Origin: JBHHUI01 sp965248775
GTDB taxonomy: Bacteria; Chloroflexota; Anaerolineae; Anaerolineales; JBHHUI01
DNA length: 64,000 bases
Assembly (NCBI GenBank): GCA_965248775.1
Contig: OZ252150.1
Span: 1,302,001 to 1,366,000 of the forward strand
Direction of reading: 5' to 3'
The notes beneath the pieces were generated by a model. The model saw only the letters and a list, made by a program, of their open reading frames with translations. It was not told the origin of the DNA and did not search any database. The position numbers were made by a program, and so were the translations under genes. Below are positions 29,308-37,314 of the stretch, piece after piece. How positions within the stretch are numbered: position 1 is the first letter of the stretch; each line of letters starts with the position of its first letter.

Positions 29308-29832
29308 TTAATAATACTCCTCAATCCCAAAGCCATACTGTTTGTCTAGCTCGGTTTTGCGCATGAAATGCTTGAGACGTTTCTCGAACTCAGAAGGACG
29401 CTTTCTTGCAGTATCAATGAACGCAATACGTATGTGTTTATATGCTTCAGAATACCGTTGAAAGTTAGTCCATGCCCGTTTGTTCTCTCGAAGGACATCG
29501 AGAATATCCGGAGGAAATTTGTACTGCTCCGTGGCAATGCGGCTCACCGATTCGAGTACAGACGGAATTACCTTTTTCTGAGCAATCAGTCGCTTTAATC
29601 TTTCCTTATTCGTCTGCGAATAGGTGCTGGCTGCCTTTCTTGGTGTGAATCTTTGCGAATAGCGGTCTTCGTCAATGCCTTTGGTAATACTGTCAATCCA
29701 ACCGAAGCAAAGGGCTTCTTCTACGGCGTGATTGTAGGGGATACGCGGAGAACCGCTGTGCTTGCGCGGGTAGATGAGCCAGATTTCAGAGGCGCTCGCA
29801 TGGTTATCTTTCAGCCACAATCGCCAGTCCAC
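29308..29832 (-). CDS. YdeI/OmpD-associated family protein
   Basis: 174 residues. The family block is clear: WRLWLKDNHASASEIWLIYPRKHSG, then IPYNHAVEEALCFGWIDSITKGIDEDRYSQRFTPRKAASTYSQTNKERLKRLI and PPDILDVLRENKRAWTNFQRYSEAYKHIRI. YdeI-like proteins often start about ten residues earlier, so the true start may lie a little upstream of the ATG used here. They have been linked to bacteriocin resistance in enterics; the role here is unknown. Confidence 0.85.
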   Translation of the reverse strand: MDWRLWLKDNHASASEIWLIYPRKHSGSPRIPYNHAVEEALCFGWIDSITKGIDEDRYSQRFTPRKAASTYSQTNKERLKRLIAQKKVIPSVLESVSRIATEQYKFPPDILDVLRENKRAWTNFQRYSEAYKHIRIAFIDTARKRPSEFEKRLKHFMRKTELDKQYGFGIEEYY

Positions 29833-29911
29833 ACGATTGTCAACGTATAACGTGTTAGCTACAGTTACAGCTACAGATGAAATGGTTACCCTTCCTGTTT
29901 ACACGTTCAAC

Positions 29912-29971
29912 TTGCATTACCCCGTGCAGTCCATCACGATGCAGTCTGCACGTGACTGTACGGGGTGCAAT
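29912..29971. repeat. Large nested palindrome in an intergenic region
   Basis: CCCCGTGCAGTC (29920-29931) pairs with GACTGTACGGGG (29954-29965) with one G-T pair. Inside lies a second dyad CACG-A-TGCAG-T-CTGCA-CGTG. The outer flanks TTGCA and TGCAA extend the symmetry. The element lies between the 3' end of the SGNH gene and the start of the YdeI-type gene. It could be a cruciform, a terminator without T tract, or a dispersed palindrome. Confidence 0.65.
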
Positions 29972-29992
29972 ACCAGATGGAGCTTTCGTAAT

Positions 29993-31090
29993 CTACTGAT
30001 TATTGGAGGGTTGACACTCCAGGATGTCCATTTTGGAGAGTTCCGTACAAACTGTGTTCGCGGCTAGACGATGGCCGGCGGCATTCCAGTGCTGGTCGTC
30101 AGGCCAATACAAGAGTTCGCCAGTGAGTGCGTAGTGCGACTGAAAGGTAGACAGTAGGTCAATATATGGAATACCACTCTCGGCCAGATGTCTCTCCAAT
30201 TCCCAATTAGGCCTAGCCCAATCTAATTCTTCCTCGGGGGTGGAGGGCTCAAGAGCCGCTATATCACTGATGCCAACCACCACGAATTGAGCACCATCAG
30301 CCGTGACGCTAAGTTCGACTTCTTTTATTAACGCACCCGTCAACGACCAGGCATCTTCCATCTCTTGAGAATATTCTCTGCGATATAGTTCTTTAGATCG
30401 ATGCTCGACGGGGGGTTGGTCCAGCCCAACCAGACTAGCAATCACATTCATTCCAATTACGCCAAGCCGACAGGTTTGAAAGTGATCCCATAACCAGCCG
30501 CGTACATTGTCCCCCGGACTTAGAACCTCCGTAGGTTTAGGTTCAACTGCACTCACCCTGTCGTCTAGTAGTGTGAAATAGGGTCGCTCTACATTATCCG
30601 TCACATCATTGTGATAAAAGAACAGAATAACCAGGTCGGGTCGATAGCGAGCTCCCTCATACTGGTAAAACAGAAGTTCGTTATCCGTCCCAAAACGCGA
30701 GACTCCGCCATTGATCACTTCATATTGACGCTCACTTTTGCGGTTTGCATTATAAGCGCTCTCGAGACGCTTTCCCAGCGTGTCCTGGAGAGGAACTTGC
30801 AAAGCTTCGGTGAAGGAATCCCCTAATAGAAGGATGCGATAGACATGAGCGGGTTTTTCATACGTATGCTCAGTATCTCGTAATCCCAGACGATTAATCG
30901 ATATCCAGACACGAAATTCTCGAGTGGCCTGCCATCCTTGCCGTGTGGGAATATGAAACCAGCCAAAATCCTGGTTGGGCTCAAAGAAACGATCTGGCAG
31001 TGGCAGCGGAAACATCCTGAGCACAATTTCCATCATGGCTAGCATCAAGCAGCCTGAGATGACAAACAACCTAAAATTCTGACGTCTCAT
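29993..31090 (-). CDS. Membrane-anchored SGNH/GDSL-like hydrolase
   Basis: 365 residues. An N-terminal hydrophobic helix (LFVISGCLMLAMMEIVLRMF) anchors the protein. The SGNH block I is ILLLGDSFTEALQVP with the nucleophile Ser (about residue 92); GGVSRFGTDNELLFY gives the block II Gly, LVILFFYHNDVTDN the block III Asn, and DDQHWNAAGHRLAA the Asp/His pair of block V. Such proteins remove or transfer acyl groups on polysaccharides or lipids outside the membrane. No operon partner is visible. Confidence 0.82.
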   Translation of the reverse strand: MRRQNFRLFVISGCLMLAMMEIVLRMFPLPLPDRFFEPNQDFGWFHIPTRQGWQATREFRVWISINRLGLRDTEHTYEKPAHVYRILLLGDSFTEALQVPLQDTLGKRLESAYNANRKSERQYEVINGGVSRFGTDNELLFYQYEGARYRPDLVILFFYHNDVTDNVERPYFTLLDDRVSAVEPKPTEVLSPGDNVRGWLWDHFQTCRLGVIGMNVIASLVGLDQPPVEHRSKELYRREYSQEMEDAWSLTGALIKEVELSVTADGAQFVVVGISDIAALEPSTPEEELDWARPNWELERHLAESGIPYIDLLSTFQSHYALTGELLYWPDDQHWNAAGHRLAANTVCTELSKMDILECQPSNNQ

Positions 31091-31291
31091 TCCTTACAAA
31101 TTATTGCATCAGCCATTGTATACGGCTGCCAATGGAAAGTCTCGCAGTACCGAAATGCCAATACGGAAGGCTGTTCGCGGATGAGAAGGCAGATCCGTTG
31201 CAGACTTGCTGTGGGAATTAGTAATATTAAAGAACAGCGTTGAAAGAGGTCTGAACCCCATAGCCGCCAATCATCTGACTTGTTATGAATT

Positions 31292-32772
31292 ACTCGAGTG
31301 TTGTGATTTGAGTGAAAAGGCTCAAGCAGCCAAAGAGTAAGCCTGCTTGGCGAATAAGTACGAGAAGACTTGTTGCTCGTCAGTACCGTCAGACAGAGAG
31401 CCGTGAGCCTGCAAGATCAATGCTTCGATTAGCTGCTGGCTTTGTTGGCGAATAACCTGCCCGATGGATTGGATGGGCGCGCAGACCTTGTCACGACGCG
31501 ATGTGGGCAAACAGTGCAGGTGCAGGAACGAATAGGCCACGAAGACCAGTGACCAGTGCTTATGAATGGCGGCGGCCGAGCGCATGCGATATTCGTGGAG
31601 CCCCAGGTTCTGTTTGGCGTCTTGATAAAAGGTCTCAATCGGCCAACGGAGCAGATAGGTTGCGATGATCTTCTTGGCATCCCAACTGAGATGGCTGCTG
31701 ACCAGCACGGCATAGGTGCCGGTTAAATCAGGCTTGGCAAAGCTGATGACCAGCCGTACCTTCCCCAAAGTCGGGATGCGTACATTCTTGCTGAAGCAGT
31801 AGTAGGTCTGCTCGCCCACTTGCATCGGTTTGAAAGCGGAAGGTGGGATAAGCGGCACTAGGTCCTGCACCTTGATGTGCGGACCATCAAAGCGCATGCG
31901 TTCGCCGGAAGCATCCTGGAGCACAAAGCTGTTGGTGATAAGGTTGCGGTTGTTTTTCAGCAGGCTGATCCAGTGCTTGCCATGCGCACTGAGAACTTCG
32001 AGCAATTCGGGTGCCAGGTACCAGGCGTCGAACAGCACCGTTTCAAAGGGCAAATCGTGCGCCAGCGCCGCCTTGACCAGTTCAGCCGCCAGCGAAATCT
32101 TGGTCTGAAAAGATTCGTCCAGAGCCCGGAACTCTGGGTCGGCCAGCAAGGTGGGTGCGACTTGACGTTTGAAGCGATTACGCTCCTTCTTGGTTTTCGG
32201 GATCGTAGCGTCGGGCAACAGTTTCTTGACGAACGCTTCCCAGTCGGTGACTTCTTCGTAGCGCCGGTACAGTCGCCAGTCGGCCGGAAAGCGAACCGCG
32301 CCGCTGATGTAGTGGCCGGTGACCAGATTGTGCGCTAGCGGATACATGTGGTTGCCGTGGTTGTAATGTTGGTCAATGTATTCGAACAGACTGCCGACGT
32401 GCTCGCACAAAGTATCATCGATGGCCAGCATCGATTTGCGGGCGCCCTGGCGCTGACGCTTGGTTTGCTGGAATAAGTATGCAATGCGTTCCTGGTTCAG
32501 TTCCGCGGCATCCCAGTTCGCTTCCGACAAGAAGCGCGACAGGTTGGTCTTGTCAGCGCTATCCAACAGGCAGCGCGTCATGTTCGCCATCGACTTGTTC
32601 TTCAACACAATCAGTCCGGTTAGATAATTCTCGAAATGCCGGAACTGACAGCGGTTTTCAAACACCCCGCGAAAGCTGGCGCTGTGCTCTGATACGATGG
32701 GAGCCGGTTTTACGATGGGAAGTTGCATCGGCCGAATATGCCCTAAGATCACTCAAATCACAACACTCGAGT
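31292..32772. mobile_element. IS701-like insertion sequence, about 1481 bp
   Basis: Perfect 24-base inverted ends (ACTCGAGTGTTGTGATTTGA then GTGA) flank a single complete transposase gene. Bases TTA occur at both flanks, but a clean target duplication of the expected 4 bases is not obvious. It lies between the SGNH gene and the TetR gene; no split host gene could be rebuilt around it. Confidence 0.88.
31322..32752 (-). CDS. IS701/IS4-superfamily transposase
   Basis: 476 residues, uninterrupted. DDE residues are in MLAIDDTLCEHVG (first Asp, about residue 108), VLFDAWYLAPELLEVL (second Asp, about 245) and the C-terminal RWPIETFYQDAKQNLGLHEYRMRS (Glu). These are the marks of the DDE_5/IS701 group. 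A second Met (MQLPIVKP) eight codons in, at 32728, may be the true start. The protein looks functional. Confidence 0.88.
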   Translation of the reverse strand: MILGHIRPMQLPIVKPAPIVSEHSASFRGVFENRCQFRHFENYLTGLIVLKNKSMANMTRCLLDSADKTNLSRFLSEANWDAAELNQERIAYLFQQTKRQRQGARKSMLAIDDTLCEHVGSLFEYIDQHYNHGNHMYPLAHNLVTGHYISGAVRFPADWRLYRRYEEVTDWEAFVKKLLPDATIPKTKKERNRFKRQVAPTLLADPEFRALDESFQTKISLAAELVKAALAHDLPFETVLFDAWYLAPELLEVLSAHGKHWISLLKNNRNLITNSFVLQDASGERMRFDGPHIKVQDLVPLIPPSAFKPMQVGEQTYYCFSKNVRIPTLGKVRLVISFAKPDLTGTYAVLVSSHLSWDAKKIIATYLLRWPIETFYQDAKQNLGLHEYRMRSAAAIHKHWSLVFVAYSFLHLHCLPTSRRDKVCAPIQSIGQVIRQQSQQLIEALILQAHGSLSDGTDEQQVFSYLFAKQAYSLAA

Positions 32773-33026
32773 TAATAATTATCCTTGCTGCTATCATTGG
32801 TCCATTGTTCAAATGTATGCGTATTGGTGTTAGGGATCAATAAGCGGTTTTAATCCGGATCCGTCACGGCGAGGTTGACTGCGAACGCGGCGCCTTTTTG
32901 TGTCGATGATCATCTGCAGAAGCCCTTTGGGAATCGATTGCATATAGATAAATACAATTCACTTGGTAATTTATAATTGCCGTTATATAATAACTGTTAT
33001 ATTGTAAAAGTAAAGTAGATTTTCCA
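32773..33026 (+). promoter_or_regulatory. Upstream region of the TetR gene with a possible operator
   Basis: The last 60 bases are very A/T-rich. GTTATAT occurs twice (32982-32988 and 32996-33002) and ATAAC-T-GTTAT forms an 11-base palindrome at 32990-33000, about 27 bases before the ATG. This is a fair place for autoregulation by the TetR protein. The rest of the stretch holds only short reverse-strand frames that I cannot name. Confidence 0.4.
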
Positions 33027-33623
33027 ATGCCACGTATCGTAGATCATGATGTTCGTCGTACTGAACTAGCCGCCGCAACTTGCGAAGCCATCCTCCATCT
33101 TGGTATCGATGGATTAAAACTAACCGACGTCGCTAAAGTGGCTGATTGTACAACTGGCACGATCACCCATTATTTCGCAGATAAAAATGCTTTAATGCTC
33201 GCCGCATTGGAGTATGCGTGGGAAACAATGCAGGAACGATTGTACGAACGGCTCGAAGAGAACGAAATAAATGGGATAGCTTTTTTCTCCGAGCTATTGC
33301 CTATCAAAGACGAAAATCGAACTGCAATTGTCGTTTGGTACCATTTTGGGCTGCGTGGCTTGAATAACCAGACATTAGCAAGTCGTCGTCGGGAAAACCG
33401 AATTGAGTGGCTATCGATGATAGAGACGTGTCTTATGGAAATGATGAGCAAGGGCGAGATCGTGCTGAGTGATGACACCAGGGCAGAGGTTGTCGGGGTA
33501 GATGCTATTCTCAACGGCATTGGGCTGCGTGCAATTTTGGATCCAGGTGATTGGCCTGCCGAGCGGCAGCTCGCCCAGCTGCGCCATTATTTTAATCAGC
33601 TGCGCCCGCCCACAGCCGCCTAG
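33027..33623 (+). CDS. TetR/AcrR family transcriptional regulator
   Basis: 198 residues. The N-terminal helix-turn-helix reads ILHLGIDGLKLTDVAKVADCTTGTITHYFADKNALMLAALEYAWE, close to BetI-type regulators. The C-terminal domain (residues 75-198) is the ligand-binding part. It probably represses a transporter or catabolic gene. The neighbours have been rearranged by IS elements on both sides, so its original target is not visible. BetI-like sequence would suit choline/betaine genes such as the GMC oxidoreductase at 23.9 kb, but this is only suggestive. Confidence 0.88.
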   Translation: MPRIVDHDVRRTELAAATCEAILHLGIDGLKLTDVAKVADCTTGTITHYFADKNALMLAALEYAWETMQERLYERLEENEINGIAFFSELLPIKDENRTAIVVWYHFGLRGLNNQTLASRRRENRIEWLSMIETCLMEMMSKGEIVLSDDTRAEVVGVDAILNGIGLRAILDPGDWPAERQLAQLRHYFNQLRPPTAA

Positions 33624-33684
33624 CTTCAAATTATTGCGAAGATGCATAATGGCCTACTTGTCCGGTGAAGCAATTAAGTAAACC

Positions 33685-35278
33685 CTAGCAGTTTGTCGGA
33701 GAGCAACCTGAGATAGCGAAATCGGTGATAATCTACGGGCATGGCTAGAAAATTCAAGAAACCCAATTACGAAGTGATGCTCAAACAGACAATCAGTCTG
33801 GAAGAAGCCCTGCCATCCAATCATTTGGCACGATTTGTGGTGGATGTTATCGCCCAGTTGGATTTGGGTATGATCTATGCACAATATGCACCGACGGGTG
33901 GTCAACCTATTGCGCCAGAGATCCTGTTGGGATTGCTCTTCTATGGTTATGCCAACGGGGTGTTCAGTTCTCGTAAGATTGAGAAAGCCACCTATGAGAG
34001 TATCCCATTCCGCTATATTGCCAGTGGGCTGCATCCTGACCACGACACAATTGCCAACTTTCGCAAAACCTTTCTGGCTGAGATCCAAGAGTTATTTGTG
34101 CAGATCTTGCTCCTGGCCCAAGTTGCTGAGGTGCTGAAGTTGGGTAATATCAGTCTGGATGGTAGCAAGGTGCATGCTGATGCATCCAAGAGCAAAGCGG
34201 TCAGTTACAAGCGTCTGATAAAACTAGAGACCCAACTGCGCCAGGAAGTGAACAAACTCTTCGAACTCGGTGAGCAAGCTGATCAGGGTGATCTCCAGTT
34301 GCCGGAAGGGCTCGTCATTGAAGACGAAATTGCCATTCGCAAGAAACGTTTGGCAAATCTGGCAGAAGCCAAAGCCGTCTTAGAAGCCCGTGCGCAGGAA
34401 CGATATGAAGCCGAGAGGGCTGAATACGAAGCCAAACAGCGTGAGCGGGAAGAAAAGTCTCGCAAAACTGGGCATAAACCCCGAGGTCGCAAACCGAAAC
34501 CACCGCAGCCGGGACCACGGGACAAAGATCAGTACAACTTCACTGATCCGGACTCTCGCATCATGAAAAACAGCACCAATAATGGCTTCGACCAGCATTA
34601 CAACGTTCAAGTTGCTGTGGAGCAGGAGAGCCTCTTGATTGTGGCGCCTTCACTTTCGAACCATCCGAATGACAAAAAAGAAGCTGAGCCAACCCTGGAT
34701 GCCATCTCTCCAAAAGTAGGCAAACCAAAGGCTGCCGCTTTGGATTATGGATATTTCAGCAAAGCGAACATCGCAGCACTTGAGAAGCTTGGCATTGATC
34801 CTTACATTGCTACCGGTCGCGAACCTCACCACAAAAGCTGGCGTACCTTCTTTGAACAAATGCCTGCTCCGCCACCGGAAGATGCCAGTCCGAAAGTCAA
34901 GATGGCTTACAAACTACAAACCGAAATCGGCAAAGCCAGCTACCGTTTACGCAAATGCACAGTGGAACCCGTCATTGGTATCATCAAGGAAGTCCTGGGC
35001 TTCCGCCAGTTTTCTCTGCGCGGCCTGCTGGCAGCAGCCGGGGAATGGTGTCTGGTCTGCCTAGCGTTCAACCTCAAACGCATGCACACCCTCTACCAAA
35101 CAAAGGGTTTGCTTTAGCCGGGGCTGCTTTGGCGCGCCTGCTACTCGCTGAGAGAAGGTGGTTTGCCCTCCATGAAATGCACACTGTTTTACGCTTGTTT
35201 TGTCGCAATCAACTGCTCATTTTGCCCTGTAGGGCTATTCATGTTGTAAAAGTACTTGTCTCTCCGACAAACTGCTAG
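33685..35278. mobile_element. IS1182-type element, copy A, 1594 bp
   Basis: Ends CTAGCAGTTTGTCGGAGAG and its reverse complement. The palindrome CTAG at each end is either the target duplication or the outermost part of the inverted repeat. The same element is at 45195-46788 and 61701-63294, each exactly 1594 bases. Copy A differs from B and C near the transposase end (TKGLL instead of AKGVL). Confidence 0.93.
33741..35117 (+). CDS. IS1182-family transposase, copy A
   Basis: 458 residues. N-terminal IS1182 domain (SNHLARFVVDVIAQLDLGMIYAQYAPTGGQPIAPEILLGLLFYGYANGVFSSRKIEKA...), then ISLDGSKVHADASKSKA with the first catalytic Asp, a long Arg/Glu-rich coiled region (about 210-250), PDSRIMKN, AALDYGYFSKANIAALEKLG with the second Asp, and RKCTVEPVIGIIKEVLGFRQFSLRG with the Glu. 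The frame is complete, so the protein may be active and could move all three copies. Confidence 0.93.
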   Translation: MARKFKKPNYEVMLKQTISLEEALPSNHLARFVVDVIAQLDLGMIYAQYAPTGGQPIAPEILLGLLFYGYANGVFSSRKIEKATYESIPFRYIASGLHPDHDTIANFRKTFLAEIQELFVQILLLAQVAEVLKLGNISLDGSKVHADASKSKAVSYKRLIKLETQLRQEVNKLFELGEQADQGDLQLPEGLVIEDEIAIRKKRLANLAEAKAVLEARAQERYEAERAEYEAKQREREEKSRKTGHKPRGRKPKPPQPGPRDKDQYNFTDPDSRIMKNSTNNGFDQHYNVQVAVEQESLLIVAPSLSNHPNDKKEAEPTLDAISPKVGKPKAAALDYGYFSKANIAALEKLGIDPYIATGREPHHKSWRTFFEQMPAPPPEDASPKVKMAYKLQTEIGKASYRLRKCTVEPVIGIIKEVLGFRQFSLRGLLAAAGEWCLVCLAFNLKRMHTLYQTKGLL

Positions 35279-35478
35279 ATGTAGTATTTCCGGATGTGGT
35301 CGAGCACATAATTGTTAACAGCCTCGCTAATCTAAATGAGCGAGATGTGTGGAAAAAGGCGGGCGCATTCTACGGCTTTCTGGTCTGGGTGGCCACAACC
35401 TAGATCGCGGGAACGCGCGCCAGGATCGATTATGTAACACATATTGCCAACTTTTTTTAACGAAAATGGGAGATTAAA

Positions 35479-35766
35479 ATGTCGAAATTTATATTTTTAT
35501 CTTATGGATATGAAACACCGACCGAGGAAATAATGGAGGCCTGGGGCAATTGGTTCGCATCAATAGCAGATAAGATGGTTGATGGCAGCAATCTTGGAGC
35601 TGGAAGAGAAATTACTAAGGACGGATCAAAAGAATTGCCCTTAGGTTTGGACTCAATAACTGGTTACGTAATAATTAACGCGGACAACCTTGATGAGGCA
35701 GAAAATATTGCTAAAACCTGTCCAATAATTACAAGCTTGAGAGTATATGAATTAATGTCAATGTAG
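35479..35766 (+). CDS. YCII-related (DGPF-type) small protein
   Basis: 95 residues. KFIFLSYGYETPTEEIMEAWGNWFASIADKMVDGSNLG, then GYVIINADNLDEAENIAKTCPII, match the dimeric alpha/beta-barrel of YCII-like proteins, which also appear as partners of ECF sigma factors. GGGAGATTAAA precedes the ATG. It is wedged between IS1182 copy A and an IS3 element. The 200 bases before it belong to the flank of copy A. Function unknown. Confidence 0.72.
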   Translation: MSKFIFLSYGYETPTEEIMEAWGNWFASIADKMVDGSNLGAGREITKDGSKELPLGLDSITGYVIINADNLDEAENIAKTCPIITSLRVYELMSM

Positions 35767-35940
35767 GGCCCCATATGTGGTGAGGTATCTCTATCTTGCG
35801 ATACCTCACCATAGGCCTGTCTAGGTCTTCCCAAGATGGGACGATCCTTTATGGTGGACCCCTTTGTCAAGACAGAAAAATGGCCTGGCGTAAGGTGCAT
35901 TCTCCTTTCGTGAGTCGTGGACATAAATGGTCGCCGTAGT

Positions 35941-35993
35941 GCTGTGGACATGTGGGCAACTGGCGCATTCTCAGTTGTCCACATGTCCACAGC
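35941..35993. repeat. Long near-perfect hairpin inside the IS3 3' region
   Basis: A 22-base arm at 35941-35962 (starting GCTGTGGACATGTGG) pairs with 35972-35993 with a single G-T mismatch around a 9-base loop. The motif GTGGACA recurs just outside at 35917-35923. It lies between the transposase stop (36004) and the IS end, where IS3 elements usually have only a short spacer. Confidence 0.8.
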
Positions 35994-36198
35994 GAAATCG
36001 GTGTCAGTTCAGCAGCGTGCGTTCCCCGAAGTACACCTGCGCCGGGGTGAGATAGTCGAGTGATTGATGCGGACGCTCCGCACGGTAGAAGCGAAAGTAG
36101 CGTATCAGAGCCTGCCGTGCTTCGCGCGGGCTGTCGTAGTCGTGCAGATAGACCTCCTCGTATTTCACCGTCCGCCACAGCCGCTCGGTGAAGATATT

Positions 36199-36222
36199 GC
36201 CCAGTCTCGTCGACTGGACGAG
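36199..36222. repeat. 24-base palindromic insertion in IS3 transposase (third)
   Basis: It adds eight codons between GRGRALD and NIFTERLW, two blocks that are adjacent in IS3 relatives. It contains two interleaved dyads on the plus strand: CCAGTC (36201-36206) with GACTGG (36212-36217), and CTCGTC (36206-36211) with GACGAG (36217-36222). Confidence 0.65.
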
Positions 36223-36453
36223 GTCGAGCGCACGGCCGCGACCATCCATACTGATTTGTGTACCGGCCGCTTGGAGCCGGTCAATGTACTGCGGGCTAGT
36301 GAAGTGGCTGCCCTGGTCGCTGTTCCAGATCGTCGGCGTGGCCGCTGCCAGCGCCCGCTCGACTGCGCGCAACACGAATGGCATTTCCAGCGTCTGGTCG
36401 AGCTCCCAGCTGACCACGTAGCGGGAGAACCAATCCAGCACAGCCACGAGGTA

Positions 36454-36479
36454 CCCCGTCCAGCCTGTCCGGGGCTGGG
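36454..36479. repeat. 26-base palindromic insertion in IS3 transposase (second)
   Basis: It splits GGWM from YLVAVLDWFSRY; removing 26 bases restores the frame and the motif. CCAGCC (36460-36465) pairs with GGCTGG (36473-36478), and CCCCG (36454-36458) pairs with CGGGG (36470-36474), again interleaved. Its minus strand resembles the plus strand of the third insertion (CCCAG...CTGGACG). Confidence 0.68.
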
Positions 36480-36596
36480 CATCCAGCCGCCGCGGAGGCG
36501 GATATAGGTGATGTCGATTCCCCAGACCTGATTTGGCTGCGTGATCGCCACTCCGCGCAACAAATAGGGGAAAACAGCGTGCTGCTTAGCTCGTTT

Positions 36597-36622
36597 CCCG
36601 TGACCCGGCCCCGGGACGGTGT
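36597..36622. repeat. 26-base palindromic insertion in IS3 transposase (first)
   Basis: It splits GPNLS from KRAKQHAVFPYLLRGV; removing 26 bases restores the frame. CCCGG (36604-36608) pairs with CCGGG (36611-36615), enclosed by CCGT (36598-36601) and ACGG (36616-36619). This one is mainly nested rather than interleaved. Confidence 0.62.
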
Positions 36623-37314
36623 GCTCAGATTCGGGCCCGGATAGATGGCTGCCAACCCCATTTCGCGCATATGACGTTGGACTGCTTTGCGATTGATGGT
36701 CATCTCGCGTCGCAATACGGCCAGGATCTTGCGCGAACCGTAGAAGGGATGGGCAGTGTAGATTTCATCGATGCGGCACTTGATGTACAACTCTTCCGGT
36801 GACGGCGGGACCGGGACGTAGTACAAACTGGAGCGACTGATACCCAACAGATCGGCCTGGGTTGCGAGCGATAGCTCAGCATTCTCGCGTTCGACCATCG
36901 TCAGTCGCTCACTTCTCGATGACGTTGAGGCCAGATTTTTTTTGAGCCAGGCTAACTGCGTCGTCAGCCGGCCAATCTGCGCATACAGCGCTTCGCGTTC
37001 GCTCTCGTGTGCCGCCTCGAGCTCGCGCATCGTGTGGTTCTCGTTGCTGAACACGCTAGGTAAGCGCTCGACCGCCTGCGCTTTCCATTTGCGGAGCATA
37101 TTGACGTGCATGCCATACTCAGCGGCGATCTGCGCGAATGTGCGCTCTTCCCGCAGTAGTTCGAGAACGATCTGGGCTTTCCGTTCGGCGCTGTAGTGGG
37201 TGCGGGTTTTCTTCTTTGTCATGGCTGGCAGTGTACCTTAGCCCGACGTGTTTTCGAGTCTAGATTCTGGGGTCCACTATACTTGAAGTCCGAATCACTT
37301 TGGCACCTGTATAT

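Larger units (their letters stand above)
33649..35403 (+). pseudogene. Possible small gene split by IS1182 copy A
   Basis: Removing the element and one CTAG joins ATG GCC TAC TTG ... at 33649 with the flank at 35279 into a frame reading VVFPDVVEHIIVNSLANLNE and further to TAG at 35401. One TAA (33679-33681) interrupts it, so it was either already broken or never a gene. No family is recognised. Confidence 0.22.
36004..37222 (-). pseudogene. IS3-family transposase (OrfA-OrfB fused), with three short insertions
   Basis: OrfA part: helix-turn-helix (THYSAERKAQIVLELLREERT, AAEYGMHVNMLRKWK) and leucine zipper (REALYAQIGRLTTQLAWLKK). At the OrfA end an A8 run (36936-36945) fuses OrfA to OrfB in one frame, where relatives use a slippery A9. 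OrfB part: LLGISRSSLYYVP, YGSRKILAVLRRE, GLAAIYPGPNLS, then after a break YLLRGVAITQPNQVWGIDITYIRLRGGWM, after a second break VAVLDWFSRYVVSWELD, IWNSDQGSHFTS and the Glu block NIFTERLWRTVKYEE. Three insertions (36597-36622, 36454-36479, 36199-36222) explain both frame changes and an 8-residue intruder (LVQSTRLG) just before the catalytic Glu. Confidence 0.88.
35855..37276. mobile_element. IS3-family insertion sequence, degenerate
   Basis: Ends TGGACCCC ... GGGGTCCA in inverted orientation, with slightly longer similarity outward (GTGGACCCC). The length of about 1.4 kb and an OrfA/OrfB-type transposase fit IS3. No matched target duplication was found. The transposase is broken by three short insertions (see separate entries), so the copy is dead. 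Confidence 0.85.

Noticed and set aside
31292..32772. A target duplication around the IS701-like element
   Set aside because: Only TTA matches on the two sides and the frame of the expected 4-base site does not fit; left undecided.
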